This document shows, in pieces, positions 36,147 through 44,124 of a DNA stretch of 64,000 nt. The notes beneath the pieces were generated by a model. The model was not told where the DNA came from. It saw only the letters and a list, made by a program, of their open reading frames with translations, and did not search any database. The DNA comes from an uncultured Ruminococcus sp. (GTDB lineage Bacteria > Bacillota > Clostridia > Oscillospirales > Ruminococcaceae), in contig CANQWR010000007.1 in the NCBI GenBank assembly GCA_947627625.1, forward strand, positions 26,908 to 90,907. Direction: 5' to 3'. Both the position numbers and the translations under genes were made by a program. Position 1 is the stretch's first letter. Every line of letters begins with the position of its first letter.

Positions 36147-36153
36147 GGGCATT

Positions 36154-36876
36154 ATGAAAATTCTGATACTCTCCGATATTCACGGCAATGTCTCCGCACT
36201 GCAAAGCGTTCTGGAAGATTCAAAAAAATACAAGCCCGATTTTGCGGCTCTGTTGGGAGACTTTATTGACTACGGTATGCGTTCCGATGAGGTCATAAAA
36301 ATAATAAAAAATCTCGATACGCCTGTGGTCTGCAATATATGGGGAAACCACGAACACGCCGTCATAATGCGTGACTACTCACGTTTTTCCTCCCCAAGAG
36401 GTGCGGTCTCCGCCGAAAACACAAGAAAAAATCTCTCTCCCGAATCAATAGCCTATCTTGAAAATCTCTCGGGAAAATCGGGCTTTTGGGAGTTTGAACT
36501 TAAAAACCTGAAATTTCTCGCCGTCCACGGGAGTATTCAGGACTACCTCTGGAAATCCGTTTCCCCCGACGGCAAATATTCGGGCTATGAAAAATATGAC
36601 TATGTTCTCTCGGGTCACAGCCATATCCCGCACGTCTTTTCGGTGTTTTACAGTGCCGAAAATCCCGAAATGCGTAACAAAAAGCGTACGGTCTTTATAA
36701 ATCCGGGGTCTGTCGGGCAGCCACGCAACCACGACCCCCGTGCCCAGTACGCCGTACTCGACACCGAAAAAGGCGTTACTCTCGCCTGTGCCGATTACGA
36801 CATTGCCTTTGAACAGAGTCTCTTTGACGGAAAAGTTGACGATTTCTACAGGGACAGGCTTTCAAAGGGCATTTAA
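36154..36876 (+). CDS. YfcE/MJ0936-type metallophosphoesterase
   Basis: The start is the ATG at 36154, 7 nt after the mutase stop. The 240-residue protein has the metal-binding motifs ILSDIHGN, ALLGDFIDYG, WGNHEH, LSGHSHIPHV and NPGSVGQPRN of small calcineurin-like phosphoesterases. It probably hydrolyses a phosphomonoester or phosphodiester, perhaps a nucleotide-linked intermediate of the phosphonate pathway. The substrate cannot be told from sequence. Confidence 0.88.
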   Translation: MKILILSDIHGNVSALQSVLEDSKKYKPDFAALLGDFIDYGMRSDEVIKIIKNLDTPVVCNIWGNHEHAVIMRDYSRFSSPRGAVSAENTRKNLSPESIAYLENLSGKSGFWEFELKNLKFLAVHGSIQDYLWKSVSPDGKYSGYEKYDYVLSGHSHIPHVFSVFYSAENPEMRNKKRTVFINPGSVGQPRNHDPRAQYAVLDTEKGVTLACADYDIAFEQSLFDGKVDDFYRDRLSKGI

Positions 36877-36884
36877 TTTAATTA

Positions 36885-37135
36885 TTGGGGGCTTTGCCCC
36901 CAAACCCCCGTTTAGAACGATAGGAGGCAGGGGGCTTTGCCCCCTGAACCCCCATTGGGGGCTCTGCCCCCAAACCCCCGGACCCCCATTATAGAAACTC
37001 AGCCGGTTTCGCTAACACTTGAATAGTCGTAAGACTAAAAATAATTATGGGTTTCCAAAGGGGCTTTGCCCCTTTGGTGGGGGGCTTGGGGGGCAACGCC
37101 CCCCAAATCCCAAAGGGGGCAACGCCCCCAATAGC
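36885..37135. repeat. G/C-run repeat cluster 8
   Basis: The cluster interrupts the phosphonate operon between the phosphoesterase and epimerase genes. It has GGGGGCTTTGCCCCC, a reverse module with TTTAGAACGAT (about 36911) and the TTGAATAGTCG module with CAAAGGGGCTTTGCCCCTTTG (37018-37078). Read-through is needed if the genes are one operon. Confidence 0.9.
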
Positions 37136-37174
37136 AAAGCCGTAAGGCATTATAAAATCAGGAGGTTGTTTTTT

Positions 37175-38209
37175 ATGAAAGATTTATATATAATAAGCGG
37201 TGTCACAGGTATGACCGGAAACCAACTCGCAAGGCAGATTATCACCCAGAAAAGGGGTTCTGTCATAGGTTTTGACAACTTTTTCTGCTCGTCCTTTGAG
37301 ACCGTCAAAGATATTGCCGACAGTCCCGAATTTACCTTTTTTGAGTACGACCTGAACAATGTCTCACAGATGGACGAAATAAAAACTCTTGTCGTGGAGA
37401 AAAAGCCCGATTTTGAGAGGGTCATCTATATAAACTGCGGTGCGGTCGTCCACACCGAACACTTCTATTTTGTGAATAATACTTTTGACACAAATGTTCT
37501 CGGTATGAAGAGATTTCTGGAGCAGGCTGTTGAAGTCGGTGCAGATATTTATATAAACTGCTCTACTTCGGAAGTCTATTCCATGCAGTCCTTTACGGAG
37601 GACGGCGGTGTCAGGGAGTCCGATTTTCTCTTGCTCGCAAACGCCGAACACAGTCAGAGGACAAGTTACGCCTGCGGTAAACTCATGACCGAATTTTTCA
37701 TGAGTGACGCTGTTATGAATAATAAAATAAAAGGCTGTTCGATAAGGTTCGCAAACGTCTACAGCAAGGACGAACTTCTCGCAAAGCACATAATCCCGCA
37801 TATCGTTTTCAGTCTCAGCACGTCGGGAAAAGTTGTTTTGCTTGAAAATTCAAGAAAAAACAGGCGTACTTTTCTCCACAACAACGACAGCTGCAACGCC
37901 GTCCTGAAACTGATTGACAACCCCGACGCTCTTGACGGCTCTGTGTACAATGTCGCAACGGACGAGGAAATTTCCATAATTGACCTTGTTCAGCTCATAG
38001 CCGAAAAACTCGGCATTGAAAAGCCCGAAATAGTCTTTGAGGGCTACAGGAAATCAGACCCCGAAAGGCGTATCCTGAATACCGAAAAAATCCGCTCCCG
38101 CACGGACTGGAAACCCGAAATTTCGCTCTCACAGGGCATTGATATGCTTATAGAAAATCTCAAGGAAAAATCGCCGTGCAGTCCGCAGGAAAGAGGAAAT
38201 TCAAGGTGA
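37175..38209 (+). CDS. NAD-dependent epimerase/dehydratase family protein
   Basis: The start is the ATG at 37175 with AGGAGG 10 nt upstream; the longer frame runs through the repeat cluster. The 344-residue extended SDR has an N-terminal Rossmann motif (SGVTGMTGNQL), an NCSTSEVY segment and the catalytic YxxxK in SYACGKL. Such enzymes act on nucleotide sugars or related NDP-linked substrates. In this operon the substrate could be a nucleotide-activated sugar or polyol of the phosphonate polymer. Its stop codon overlaps the next start (GTGA). Confidence 0.85.
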   Translation: MKDLYIISGVTGMTGNQLARQIITQKRGSVIGFDNFFCSSFETVKDIADSPEFTFFEYDLNNVSQMDEIKTLVVEKKPDFERVIYINCGAVVHTEHFYFVNNTFDTNVLGMKRFLEQAVEVGADIYINCSTSEVYSMQSFTEDGGVRESDFLLLANAEHSQRTSYACGKLMTEFFMSDAVMNNKIKGCSIRFANVYSKDELLAKHIIPHIVFSLSTSGKVVLLENSRKNRRTFLHNNDSCNAVLKLIDNPDALDGSVYNVATDEEISIIDLVQLIAEKLGIEKPEIVFEGYRKSDPERRILNTEKIRSRTDWKPEISLSQGIDMLIENLKEKSPCSPQERGNSR

Positions 38210-38961
38210 AAAGAGCTTTTATAACGACAGTTGCGGGAATGTCTTCAAGATTCTGTGCGGACCTGCCCGAACCCCTCCCCAAGTGCATTTACAACACGGG
38301 AAACCCCCAAAAAACTCTCCTCTACAGGCTTGTCACGCTTGCGGAGAATTTCGACAGAATAGTTGTCGTTGTGGGTTTTATGAAAGACGCTGTCACGGAG
38401 TACGCCGAAAAGTACTTCCCGAAAAATATTCTCTGTAAGACCGTTTTTGTAAATAATATTGACTACTCAAAATACGGTTCGGGGTGGAGTCTCTTTCTCG
38501 GTCTCGATGAAATCAAAAACTCCGACTCCCCATATGACGAAATAGTCTTTGCGGAGGGCGACTTGTTTTTCAGGTCTGATGACTTCCAAAAAATTACAGA
38601 CTGCAAAAAAAATGTCCTGACAGTGAGCAGAGACCATGTTCTTGCAGAAAAATCCGTTGCGGTCTATCTTGACAGAGATAATATCCCAAAATACGTCTAC
38701 GACACTTCGCACGGGCTTCTCGAAATAAACGAACCGTTCAGGGCTGTCTTTAATTCCGCACAGATATGGAAATTCTGCAACACAGACCTGCTTTTCAGAA
38801 TACTCGACAACATGACTTCCCGTGAACATCAGGGCACTAACCTTGTGCTTATGAATGAGTACTTCGGGAGTGTAGACCGTGACTTTGAAATCATCTCTAT
38901 GAAAAACTGGCTCAACTGCAACACTGTCCACGATTTTGATACCGTGGACCGGTCAAAATAA
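38206..38961 (+). CDS. LicC/MobA-like nucleotidyltransferase
   Basis: The start is the GTG at 38206, which overlaps the epimerase stop by 4 nt and has GGAAAGAGG 9 nt upstream. The 251-residue protein has an NTP-transferase fold with a partly altered N-terminal loop (TTVAGMSSRF), LPKCIYN, VVVVGFMKDAV and EGDLFF. Phosphonate cytidylyltransferases (PntC) belong to this fold, so activation of a phosphonate or of a partner alcohol with CTP is a fair guess. A second nucleotidyltransferase domain is fused to the PEP mutase. Confidence 0.75.
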   Translation: MKRAFITTVAGMSSRFCADLPEPLPKCIYNTGNPQKTLLYRLVTLAENFDRIVVVVGFMKDAVTEYAEKYFPKNILCKTVFVNNIDYSKYGSGWSLFLGLDEIKNSDSPYDEIVFAEGDLFFRSDDFQKITDCKKNVLTVSRDHVLAEKSVAVYLDRDNIPKYVYDTSHGLLEINEPFRAVFNSAQIWKFCNTDLLFRILDNMTSREHQGTNLVLMNEYFGSVDRDFEIISMKNWLNCNTVHDFDTVDRSK

Positions 38962-38998
38962 AATATATAAATTAAATATATCTAAGGAGTAAACTAAA

Positions 38999-40171
38999 AT
39001 GTGTGAGGAAAAACTCAAACTAATAAAAAAACACAACGAGGAAGGAAAAGTTAAAATAATGATCATCGGGCTGGGCAGTGTCGGAAACTATCTCCTCAGC
39101 TACCTGCTAAGCACAGGTGACGAAAAGACAGAAATTATAATTGCAGGCAGAAACGCCGAAAAAATGCAGAGTGACGTAAATATAGCAAGAATTTCCGCTC
39201 TCATCAGGCGTGAAAACAGGACTAAAGTCATAGTTGAGGGCGGTGTTGACCTCGAAAATATCGACAGTATAAAAAACTGTCTCGAAAAATACTCCCCCGA
39301 CATAATTGTCAACACAAGCCGTGTTTACTCGGGACTTAAATACGGCTCTATATCGTGGAAAAATATAAGGGCTTACGGCATCTGGATTCCGCTTTCGGTC
39401 AAGTATATAAGAAACATTATGCTTGCATATGAAAAAGCGGACTGCAAAGCTGTCGTGATAAATACTTCCTATTCGGACGGCACTATTCCGTGGATAAAGA
39501 GTGCTGGAATTGCCTGCCCCGACTTCGGCAGCGGAAACCTCAACCATCTGCTCCCCAGAATAAAATTTGCAGTTGCGAACGAGTTCGCAATTGAGGACTT
39601 CTGGAATATAAACGCCTGCATTGCCACTGCTCACTTCCACGATGTTGTGATAAGCAAGGAGGGACAGAACGAGGGTGTTCCGCAGCTTCTGAAAGTATTC
39701 TACAGGGGCAGGGAGATCGACATAAATCAGGACGATATTCTCAAAAAGTCAGTCATTCCCATGCCCGTTGACGCTAAGAGAAACATGATGAACGCCTCAA
39801 GCAATTTCGACATTATACAGTGCATTCTCAGGGCTGTCAGGACGGGTTCAAATGAAGTCTTCTACTCCCCAGGTGCATTCGGTGAAATAGGCGGTTACCC
39901 TGTTCTCATTGACGGCAACAGTCTCACCGCAAAAATTGACGAGACCTGTTTCAGTCTTGCGGAAATGCGTGAGAAAAACAGGCTCTCGATAGCTCTTGAC
40001 GGCATTGAGAGAATCGAAAACAGCTGTATGTCCTACACGGAAAACTTAATTCAGAAAGTCAAAAAAGCCTTTGGCGTGACGCTCCCCAAAACCGTACACT
40101 TTGACGAAATTGACAGGACGGCTGATTTTATAGTAAAAAATATTATAGAACCGTCTCTTGACAAATCGTGA
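38999..40171 (+). CDS. Rossmann-fold oxidoreductase of unknown substrate
   Basis: The 390-residue protein has a dinucleotide-binding start (KIMIIGLGSVGNYLLSYLL, about residues 18-36) and a layout reminiscent of malate/lactate dehydrogenases (AGRNAEKMQSDVNIARI, later DCKAVVINTSYSDGTIPW), but it lacks a clear family hallmark. The C-terminal part includes DKSL-type charged helices. It lies immediately upstream of phosphonopyruvate decarboxylase, and no aminotransferase or iron alcohol dehydrogenase is encoded nearby. It might therefore reduce phosphonoacetaldehyde to 2-hydroxyethylphosphonate, but this is inference. An AAGGAGT site precedes the ATG. Confidence 0.65.
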   Translation: MCEEKLKLIKKHNEEGKVKIMIIGLGSVGNYLLSYLLSTGDEKTEIIIAGRNAEKMQSDVNIARISALIRRENRTKVIVEGGVDLENIDSIKNCLEKYSPDIIVNTSRVYSGLKYGSISWKNIRAYGIWIPLSVKYIRNIMLAYEKADCKAVVINTSYSDGTIPWIKSAGIACPDFGSGNLNHLLPRIKFAVANEFAIEDFWNINACIATAHFHDVVISKEGQNEGVPQLLKVFYRGREIDINQDDILKKSVIPMPVDAKRNMMNASSNFDIIQCILRAVRTGSNEVFYSPGAFGEIGGYPVLIDGNSLTAKIDETCFSLAEMREKNRLSIALDGIERIENSCMSYTENLIQKVKKAFGVTLPKTVHFDEIDRTADFIVKNIIEPSLDKS

Positions 40172-40190
40172 CTTCGGGGGGAATTTATCA

Positions 40191-41312
40191 GTGAATGTAA
40201 AAAAATTTGCCGAAATTATCGGTGCGGACTTCTTTACGGGCGTACCCGACTCCCAACTAAAAGCCCTCTGCGACTACCTGAATGACACTTACGGCACGGA
40301 CAAAAATCACCACATTATCTGTGCAAATGAGGGAAACGCTGTCGCTGTCTCTGCGGGCTATCACCTCGCAACGGGGAAAACTCCCGTTGTCTATATGCAG
40401 AACTCGGGGGAGGGCAATATTATAAACCCTCTCGCCTCACTCCTCAACGAAAAAGTTTACGCAATACCCGAAATATTTGTCATAGGCTGGAGAGGTCAGC
40501 CCGATGTACACGACGAACCTCAACACATTTTTCAGGGCGAAATTACTCTTGAAATTCTGAAACTGATGGGCGTGGAGTACTTTGTTATAAGTCCCGATAC
40601 TCCCGAAACGGAAGTCTCCGAAACTATGGAGAACTTCAGAAAAATTCTCTCAGAGGGTAAATGCGTGGCTTTTGTGATAAAAAAGGGCGGTCTGACTTAC
40701 GAAAACAAAGTCAAGTACCGCAACGGCTACAGTCTCATCCGTGAGGAGATAATAGAACATATAACGAAAATTTCAGGGAAAAACCCCATAGTCTCCACCA
40801 CGGGCAAGGCAAGCCGTGAACTGTTTGAAATCCGTGAGAGAAATTCTCAGGGTCACGGGCTTGACTTCCTCACTGTCGGCTCTATGGGACACACCTCCTC
40901 AATTGCTCTCGGTGTGGCACTCCACAAGCCCGATACAAAAATATGGTGCGTGGACGGTGACGGCTCCGCTATAATGCACATGGGTGCTATGGCGGTAGTG
41001 GGTTCCTGTAGTCCCGAAAACCTCGTCCACATAGTCATTAACAATGAGGCTCACGAAACTGTCGGGGGAATGCCCACTTCCGCAAAGAGTGCAAATCTCA
41101 CCGAAATTGCACGCTCCTGCGGTTACGGTTACGCCGTGTGCGTGGACAATTTTGAACAGCTTGACAGTGAACTCGAAAAAATCAGAGACAAAAAAACTCT
41201 CTGTTTTATGGAGATTAAATGCGGTATCGGTTCAAGAGCTGACCTTGGCAGACCTACCACTACCGCTATAGAAAATAAAAACAATTTCATGAAGTACCTG
41301 TCCGAAATATGA
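40191..41312 (+). CDS. Phosphonopyruvate decarboxylase
   Basis: The start is placed at the GTG at 40191, after GGGGGGAA and 19 nt beyond the previous stop; an earlier TTG would overlap that gene. The 373-residue protein has the phosphonopyruvate decarboxylase start (FFTGVPDSQLKALCDYL), the catalytic-glutamate region (CANEGNAVAVSAGYHLATGK), GEGNIINPLASL, GWRGQPDVHDEPQH, and the thiamine diphosphate motif CVDGDGSAIMHMG...VINNEAHE. It converts phosphonopyruvate to phosphonoacetaldehyde, making the PEP mutase step irreversible. The length is normal for the family. Confidence 0.93.
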   Translation: MNVKKFAEIIGADFFTGVPDSQLKALCDYLNDTYGTDKNHHIICANEGNAVAVSAGYHLATGKTPVVYMQNSGEGNIINPLASLLNEKVYAIPEIFVIGWRGQPDVHDEPQHIFQGEITLEILKLMGVEYFVISPDTPETEVSETMENFRKILSEGKCVAFVIKKGGLTYENKVKYRNGYSLIREEIIEHITKISGKNPIVSTTGKASRELFEIRERNSQGHGLDFLTVGSMGHTSSIALGVALHKPDTKIWCVDGDGSAIMHMGAMAVVGSCSPENLVHIVINNEAHETVGGMPTSAKSANLTEIARSCGYGYAVCVDNFEQLDSELEKIRDKKTLCFMEIKCGIGSRADLGRPTTTAIENKNNFMKYLSEI

Positions 41313-41372
41313 ACAGTGTCGGACAGTCAGAATATAAAAAATAAGATTTAAGATTACGGAGGATATGAAAAT

Positions 41373-41645
41373 ATGTTTACTCACATTCTTGCAGGTCTGA
41401 ATGTAAACCTCGCCATGTATATAGATCCCGCCACGACAAGTTATATAATCCAAATCGGTGCGGGTCTCGTTATCGCACTCGGCACGGTTCTCGGCATATT
41501 CTGGAGCAAAATAAAGAGACTCTTCAAGAAAAAGGACAAGTCCGAAGATGTTGCCCCCGAAATGATAAAGGGGGACAACAAGGGTGTCGACATTGTCACC
41601 GCCGATGACCTTATGGACGACGATGACGACGATGATGACTATTGA
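41373..41645 (+). CDS. Small membrane protein with acidic tail
   Basis: The 90-residue protein follows a GGAGGAT site. It has one hydrophobic segment (YIIQIGAGLVIALGTVLGIFW, about residues 25-46), a basic stretch (KIKRLFKKKDK) and a tail ending in eight consecutive Asp residues before the final Tyr. Similar small proteins (with a DPATTSY-like start and basic patch) occur near cell-surface polymer genes. It lies 21 nt upstream of the YidC-transferase fusion and may assist it in the membrane. Confidence 0.75.
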   Translation: MFTHILAGLNVNLAMYIDPATTSYIIQIGAGLVIALGTVLGIFWSKIKRLFKKKDKSEDVAPEMIKGDNKGVDIVTADDLMDDDDDDDDY

Positions 41646-41666
41646 TTTTGAAGAGGTCTGAAAAAA

Positions 41667-43700
41667 ATGATAATTGAAACTCTCGGTACACTCCTCGGCT
41701 GGATTATGAGGGGCTGTTTCGCTGTCACAAAAAATTACGGCGTGAGCATTATTGTCTTTACTTTCCTGACAAAAATTATTCTCTTTCCGCTCAGTGTGGT
41801 GACACAGAAAAATTCTATCAAGATGGTTCAGCTCATGCCCGAAGAAAACGCTCTCAGGATAAAATATGTCGACGACAAGGACAAACTCGCCGATGAACGT
41901 CTTGCACTCTACAAAAAATACAAGTACAACCCTATGCTCAGCTCCGTGCCGCTCTTGCTACAGATACCGCTCGTTCTCGGTCTCGTGTACGTCATCTACA
42001 GACCACTTTCCTATGTCCTCGGCATTGACGGCGGTGTCATTGAACAGCTCAGACAATGGCTTGAAACTTCTCTGAAAACTTCCTTTGAGGACAGCGTTTT
42101 CCAGACCGAAATTATTAACCAGATTCAAAACGGTCTGCTCTCCCCGCCCGACTTCCTCTCACCCGACAATCTCTCCAAAATTCAGGGGCTGAATATGCAC
42201 TTTCTCGGCATAGACCTTGCTTTTACTCCCACTTTCAAAGAGAACTATATTCACCTGATCATTCCTGCACTCTCGGGAATAAGTGCGTGGCTTCTGTGCT
42301 ATGTACAGAACAAAATAAACGTCCTGCAAGTTACGGCGGGAAATTTCAACAAGATTGCAACTACCGTCTTTATGATTGCCTTCTCAACCTATTTCGCCTT
42401 TCTCGTACCCTCGGGAGTAGGTCTCTACTGGATTTTCGGAAACCTCTTTGCAATTCCTCCCATGTTTTTATTAAATATTATAATCCCACCCAAAAAGTAC
42501 GTTGACCTCGATTACCTCAACAAGATAAATCAGCAGAGAATTGAAAAGGAAAAAGTTCACAAAAAATACAAGGCACGTGAAAAAGAGGACTATAAAAAAT
42601 TCTTTGAAGTTCAAAATATGGAACTTATGGTTTACTCCGAACAGAGCGGTTTTTACAAGTATTTCAAGGATATGCTTGAATACGTCTGTGAACACTCCGA
42701 AATTCAGATTCACTACGTTACAAGCGACCCGAATGACGTTGTTTTCACTCTGAATAACCCGAAACTGCACCCCTATTATGTCGCCTCGGACCAGTATCTT
42801 GTGCCGCTTTTTATGAAACTCGACTGCAAGATGTGTCTGCTGACCGTCCCCGACCTCGAAAAATACCACCTCAAGCGTTCAAGATTAAATAAAAATATTG
42901 AGTACGTCTTTGTAAGCCACGGCATGGGAAGTACTGCTCTCACTCTCAGAAAAGGTGCTTTGAACTGGTACGACACCGTTTTCTGCCCCGGTCCCGACAC
43001 TTTCAGCGAAATCCGTGATGCGGAGGAACTCTATAACACCCCGAAAAAACGTCTCGTTGAGACGGGTTATCCTCTTATTGACGAAATGCTCAGAGAGTAC
43101 GAACTGTCCGAACACACTCCGAATAAAATCCCGAAAATACTGATTGCTCCATCTTGGCAACCCGACAATATTATTGACCTCTGTGCGGAAAAGATTCTCG
43201 ACTCCCTCAAAAACACCGACTACGAAATTATTCTCAGACCTCACCCCCAACAGGTCAGGCATGAACCCGAAAAATTTGAGGTCTTTAAGGACAAGTATAA
43301 GGACTGCAAAAATATCGAAATTCAGACGGATTTCTCATCAAATAATCCGATTATGGAGTCCGATATTCTCATAACAGACTGGTCGGACATCTCGTGGGAG
43401 TACGCTTTTGTCACAAAGAGACCTGTCATATTTATCAACACTCCCATGAAAGTCATGAACCCCGAATGGGAGAAGATAAAGACTACTCCGATAAATATAT
43501 CTCTCAGAAATCAGCTCGGAAAAGCTCTTGAAGTGGAGCAGGTCGGGGAAATTTCGGAAATCATCTCCGATATGCTCGCAAGGCGGGAGGAGTTTTCAAC
43601 ACAAATCAACAATGTTTTCCACGAACACGTTTATAACATCGGCAAGAGCAAAAAGCTCTGCGGAAAGTATATAATAAAGTCCATTCAGAGCAAAATATAA
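41667..43700 (+). CDS. YidC/Oxa1 domain fused to a CDP-glycerol glycerophosphotransferase-like domain
   Basis: The 677-residue protein has an N-terminal YidC/Oxa1 domain (about 1-275): YGVSIIVFTFLTKIILFPL, an LYKKYKYNPMLSSVPLLLQIPLVLGLVY segment, and further membrane segments including GVGLYWIFGNLF. After a basic linker (about 280-315) comes a TagB/TagF-like glycerophosphotransferase domain with VFVSHGMGSTALTLRKGA, KILIAPSWQPDN, ILRPHPQQ and ILITDWSDISWEY. TagF-like enzymes transfer polyol phosphates from CDP to teichoic-type chains at the inner membrane face. The fusion implies a membrane-anchored transferase, perhaps using CMP-activated phosphonates from this operon. No frame break separates the domains. 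Confidence 0.9.
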   Translation: MIIETLGTLLGWIMRGCFAVTKNYGVSIIVFTFLTKIILFPLSVVTQKNSIKMVQLMPEENALRIKYVDDKDKLADERLALYKKYKYNPMLSSVPLLLQIPLVLGLVYVIYRPLSYVLGIDGGVIEQLRQWLETSLKTSFEDSVFQTEIINQIQNGLLSPPDFLSPDNLSKIQGLNMHFLGIDLAFTPTFKENYIHLIIPALSGISAWLLCYVQNKINVLQVTAGNFNKIATTVFMIAFSTYFAFLVPSGVGLYWIFGNLFAIPPMFLLNIIIPPKKYVDLDYLNKINQQRIEKEKVHKKYKAREKEDYKKFFEVQNMELMVYSEQSGFYKYFKDMLEYVCEHSEIQIHYVTSDPNDVVFTLNNPKLHPYYVASDQYLVPLFMKLDCKMCLLTVPDLEKYHLKRSRLNKNIEYVFVSHGMGSTALTLRKGALNWYDTVFCPGPDTFSEIRDAEELYNTPKKRLVETGYPLIDEMLREYELSEHTPNKIPKILIAPSWQPDNIIDLCAEKILDSLKNTDYEIILRPHPQQVRHEPEKFEVFKDKYKDCKNIEIQTDFSSNNPIMESDILITDWSDISWEYAFVTKRPVIFINTPMKVMNPEWEKIKTTPINISLRNQLGKALEVEQVGEISEIISDMLARREEFSTQINNVFHEHVYNIGKSKKLCGKYIIKSIQSKI

Positions 43701-44070
43701 TGGGGGGACTTTGCTTTGTGGGAGCGTTGTCCCCACACCCCAAAAAAATATTTTTTAATTAGAACGATAAGGGGGCAGGCGACTTCGCCCAAAAAATAAT
43801 TTTCTTAAAATTATATTTTTTTGGAAATTTTTCTGTCCAAATGACAGTGAGACAGGTGCAGTTTCTTCTGAATATTAGAACGATAAGGGGCAGTTGTCCC
43901 CCCGCCCGGTTGGGGGCTTTGACCCCAAACCCCTATTAGAACGATTAGGGGCAGGGGGCTTCGCCCCCTGAACCCCTACTGGGGGCTCTGCCCCCAAACC
44001 CCCGTCGGGGGGTGATTTGAAAATGGGGACACCCCATACCCCGCCCCCCGAACCCCCCATGATTATTTCC
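43700..44070. repeat. G/C-run repeat cluster 9
   Basis: The cluster follows the phosphonate operon. It contains TTAGAACGAT at about 43759, 43876 and 43937, the AT-rich module (AATAATTTTCTTAAAATTAT, about 43795), and a reverse G/C module to about 44065 (GAACCCCCCATGATTATT). An upstream frame that would lengthen the next protein reads through this repeat. Confidence 0.9.
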
Positions 44071-44124
44071 ACACAGGAAACACCCCCCAAATCCCCCAAT
44101 ATTTCAAAAACAAAGAGGTTAAAA

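Noticed and set aside
44017..44124. Upstream extension of the McrB-like ATPase
   Set aside because: The added residues (MGTPHTPPPEPP...) come from the repeat cluster; the ATG at 44125 has AAAGAGG in front.
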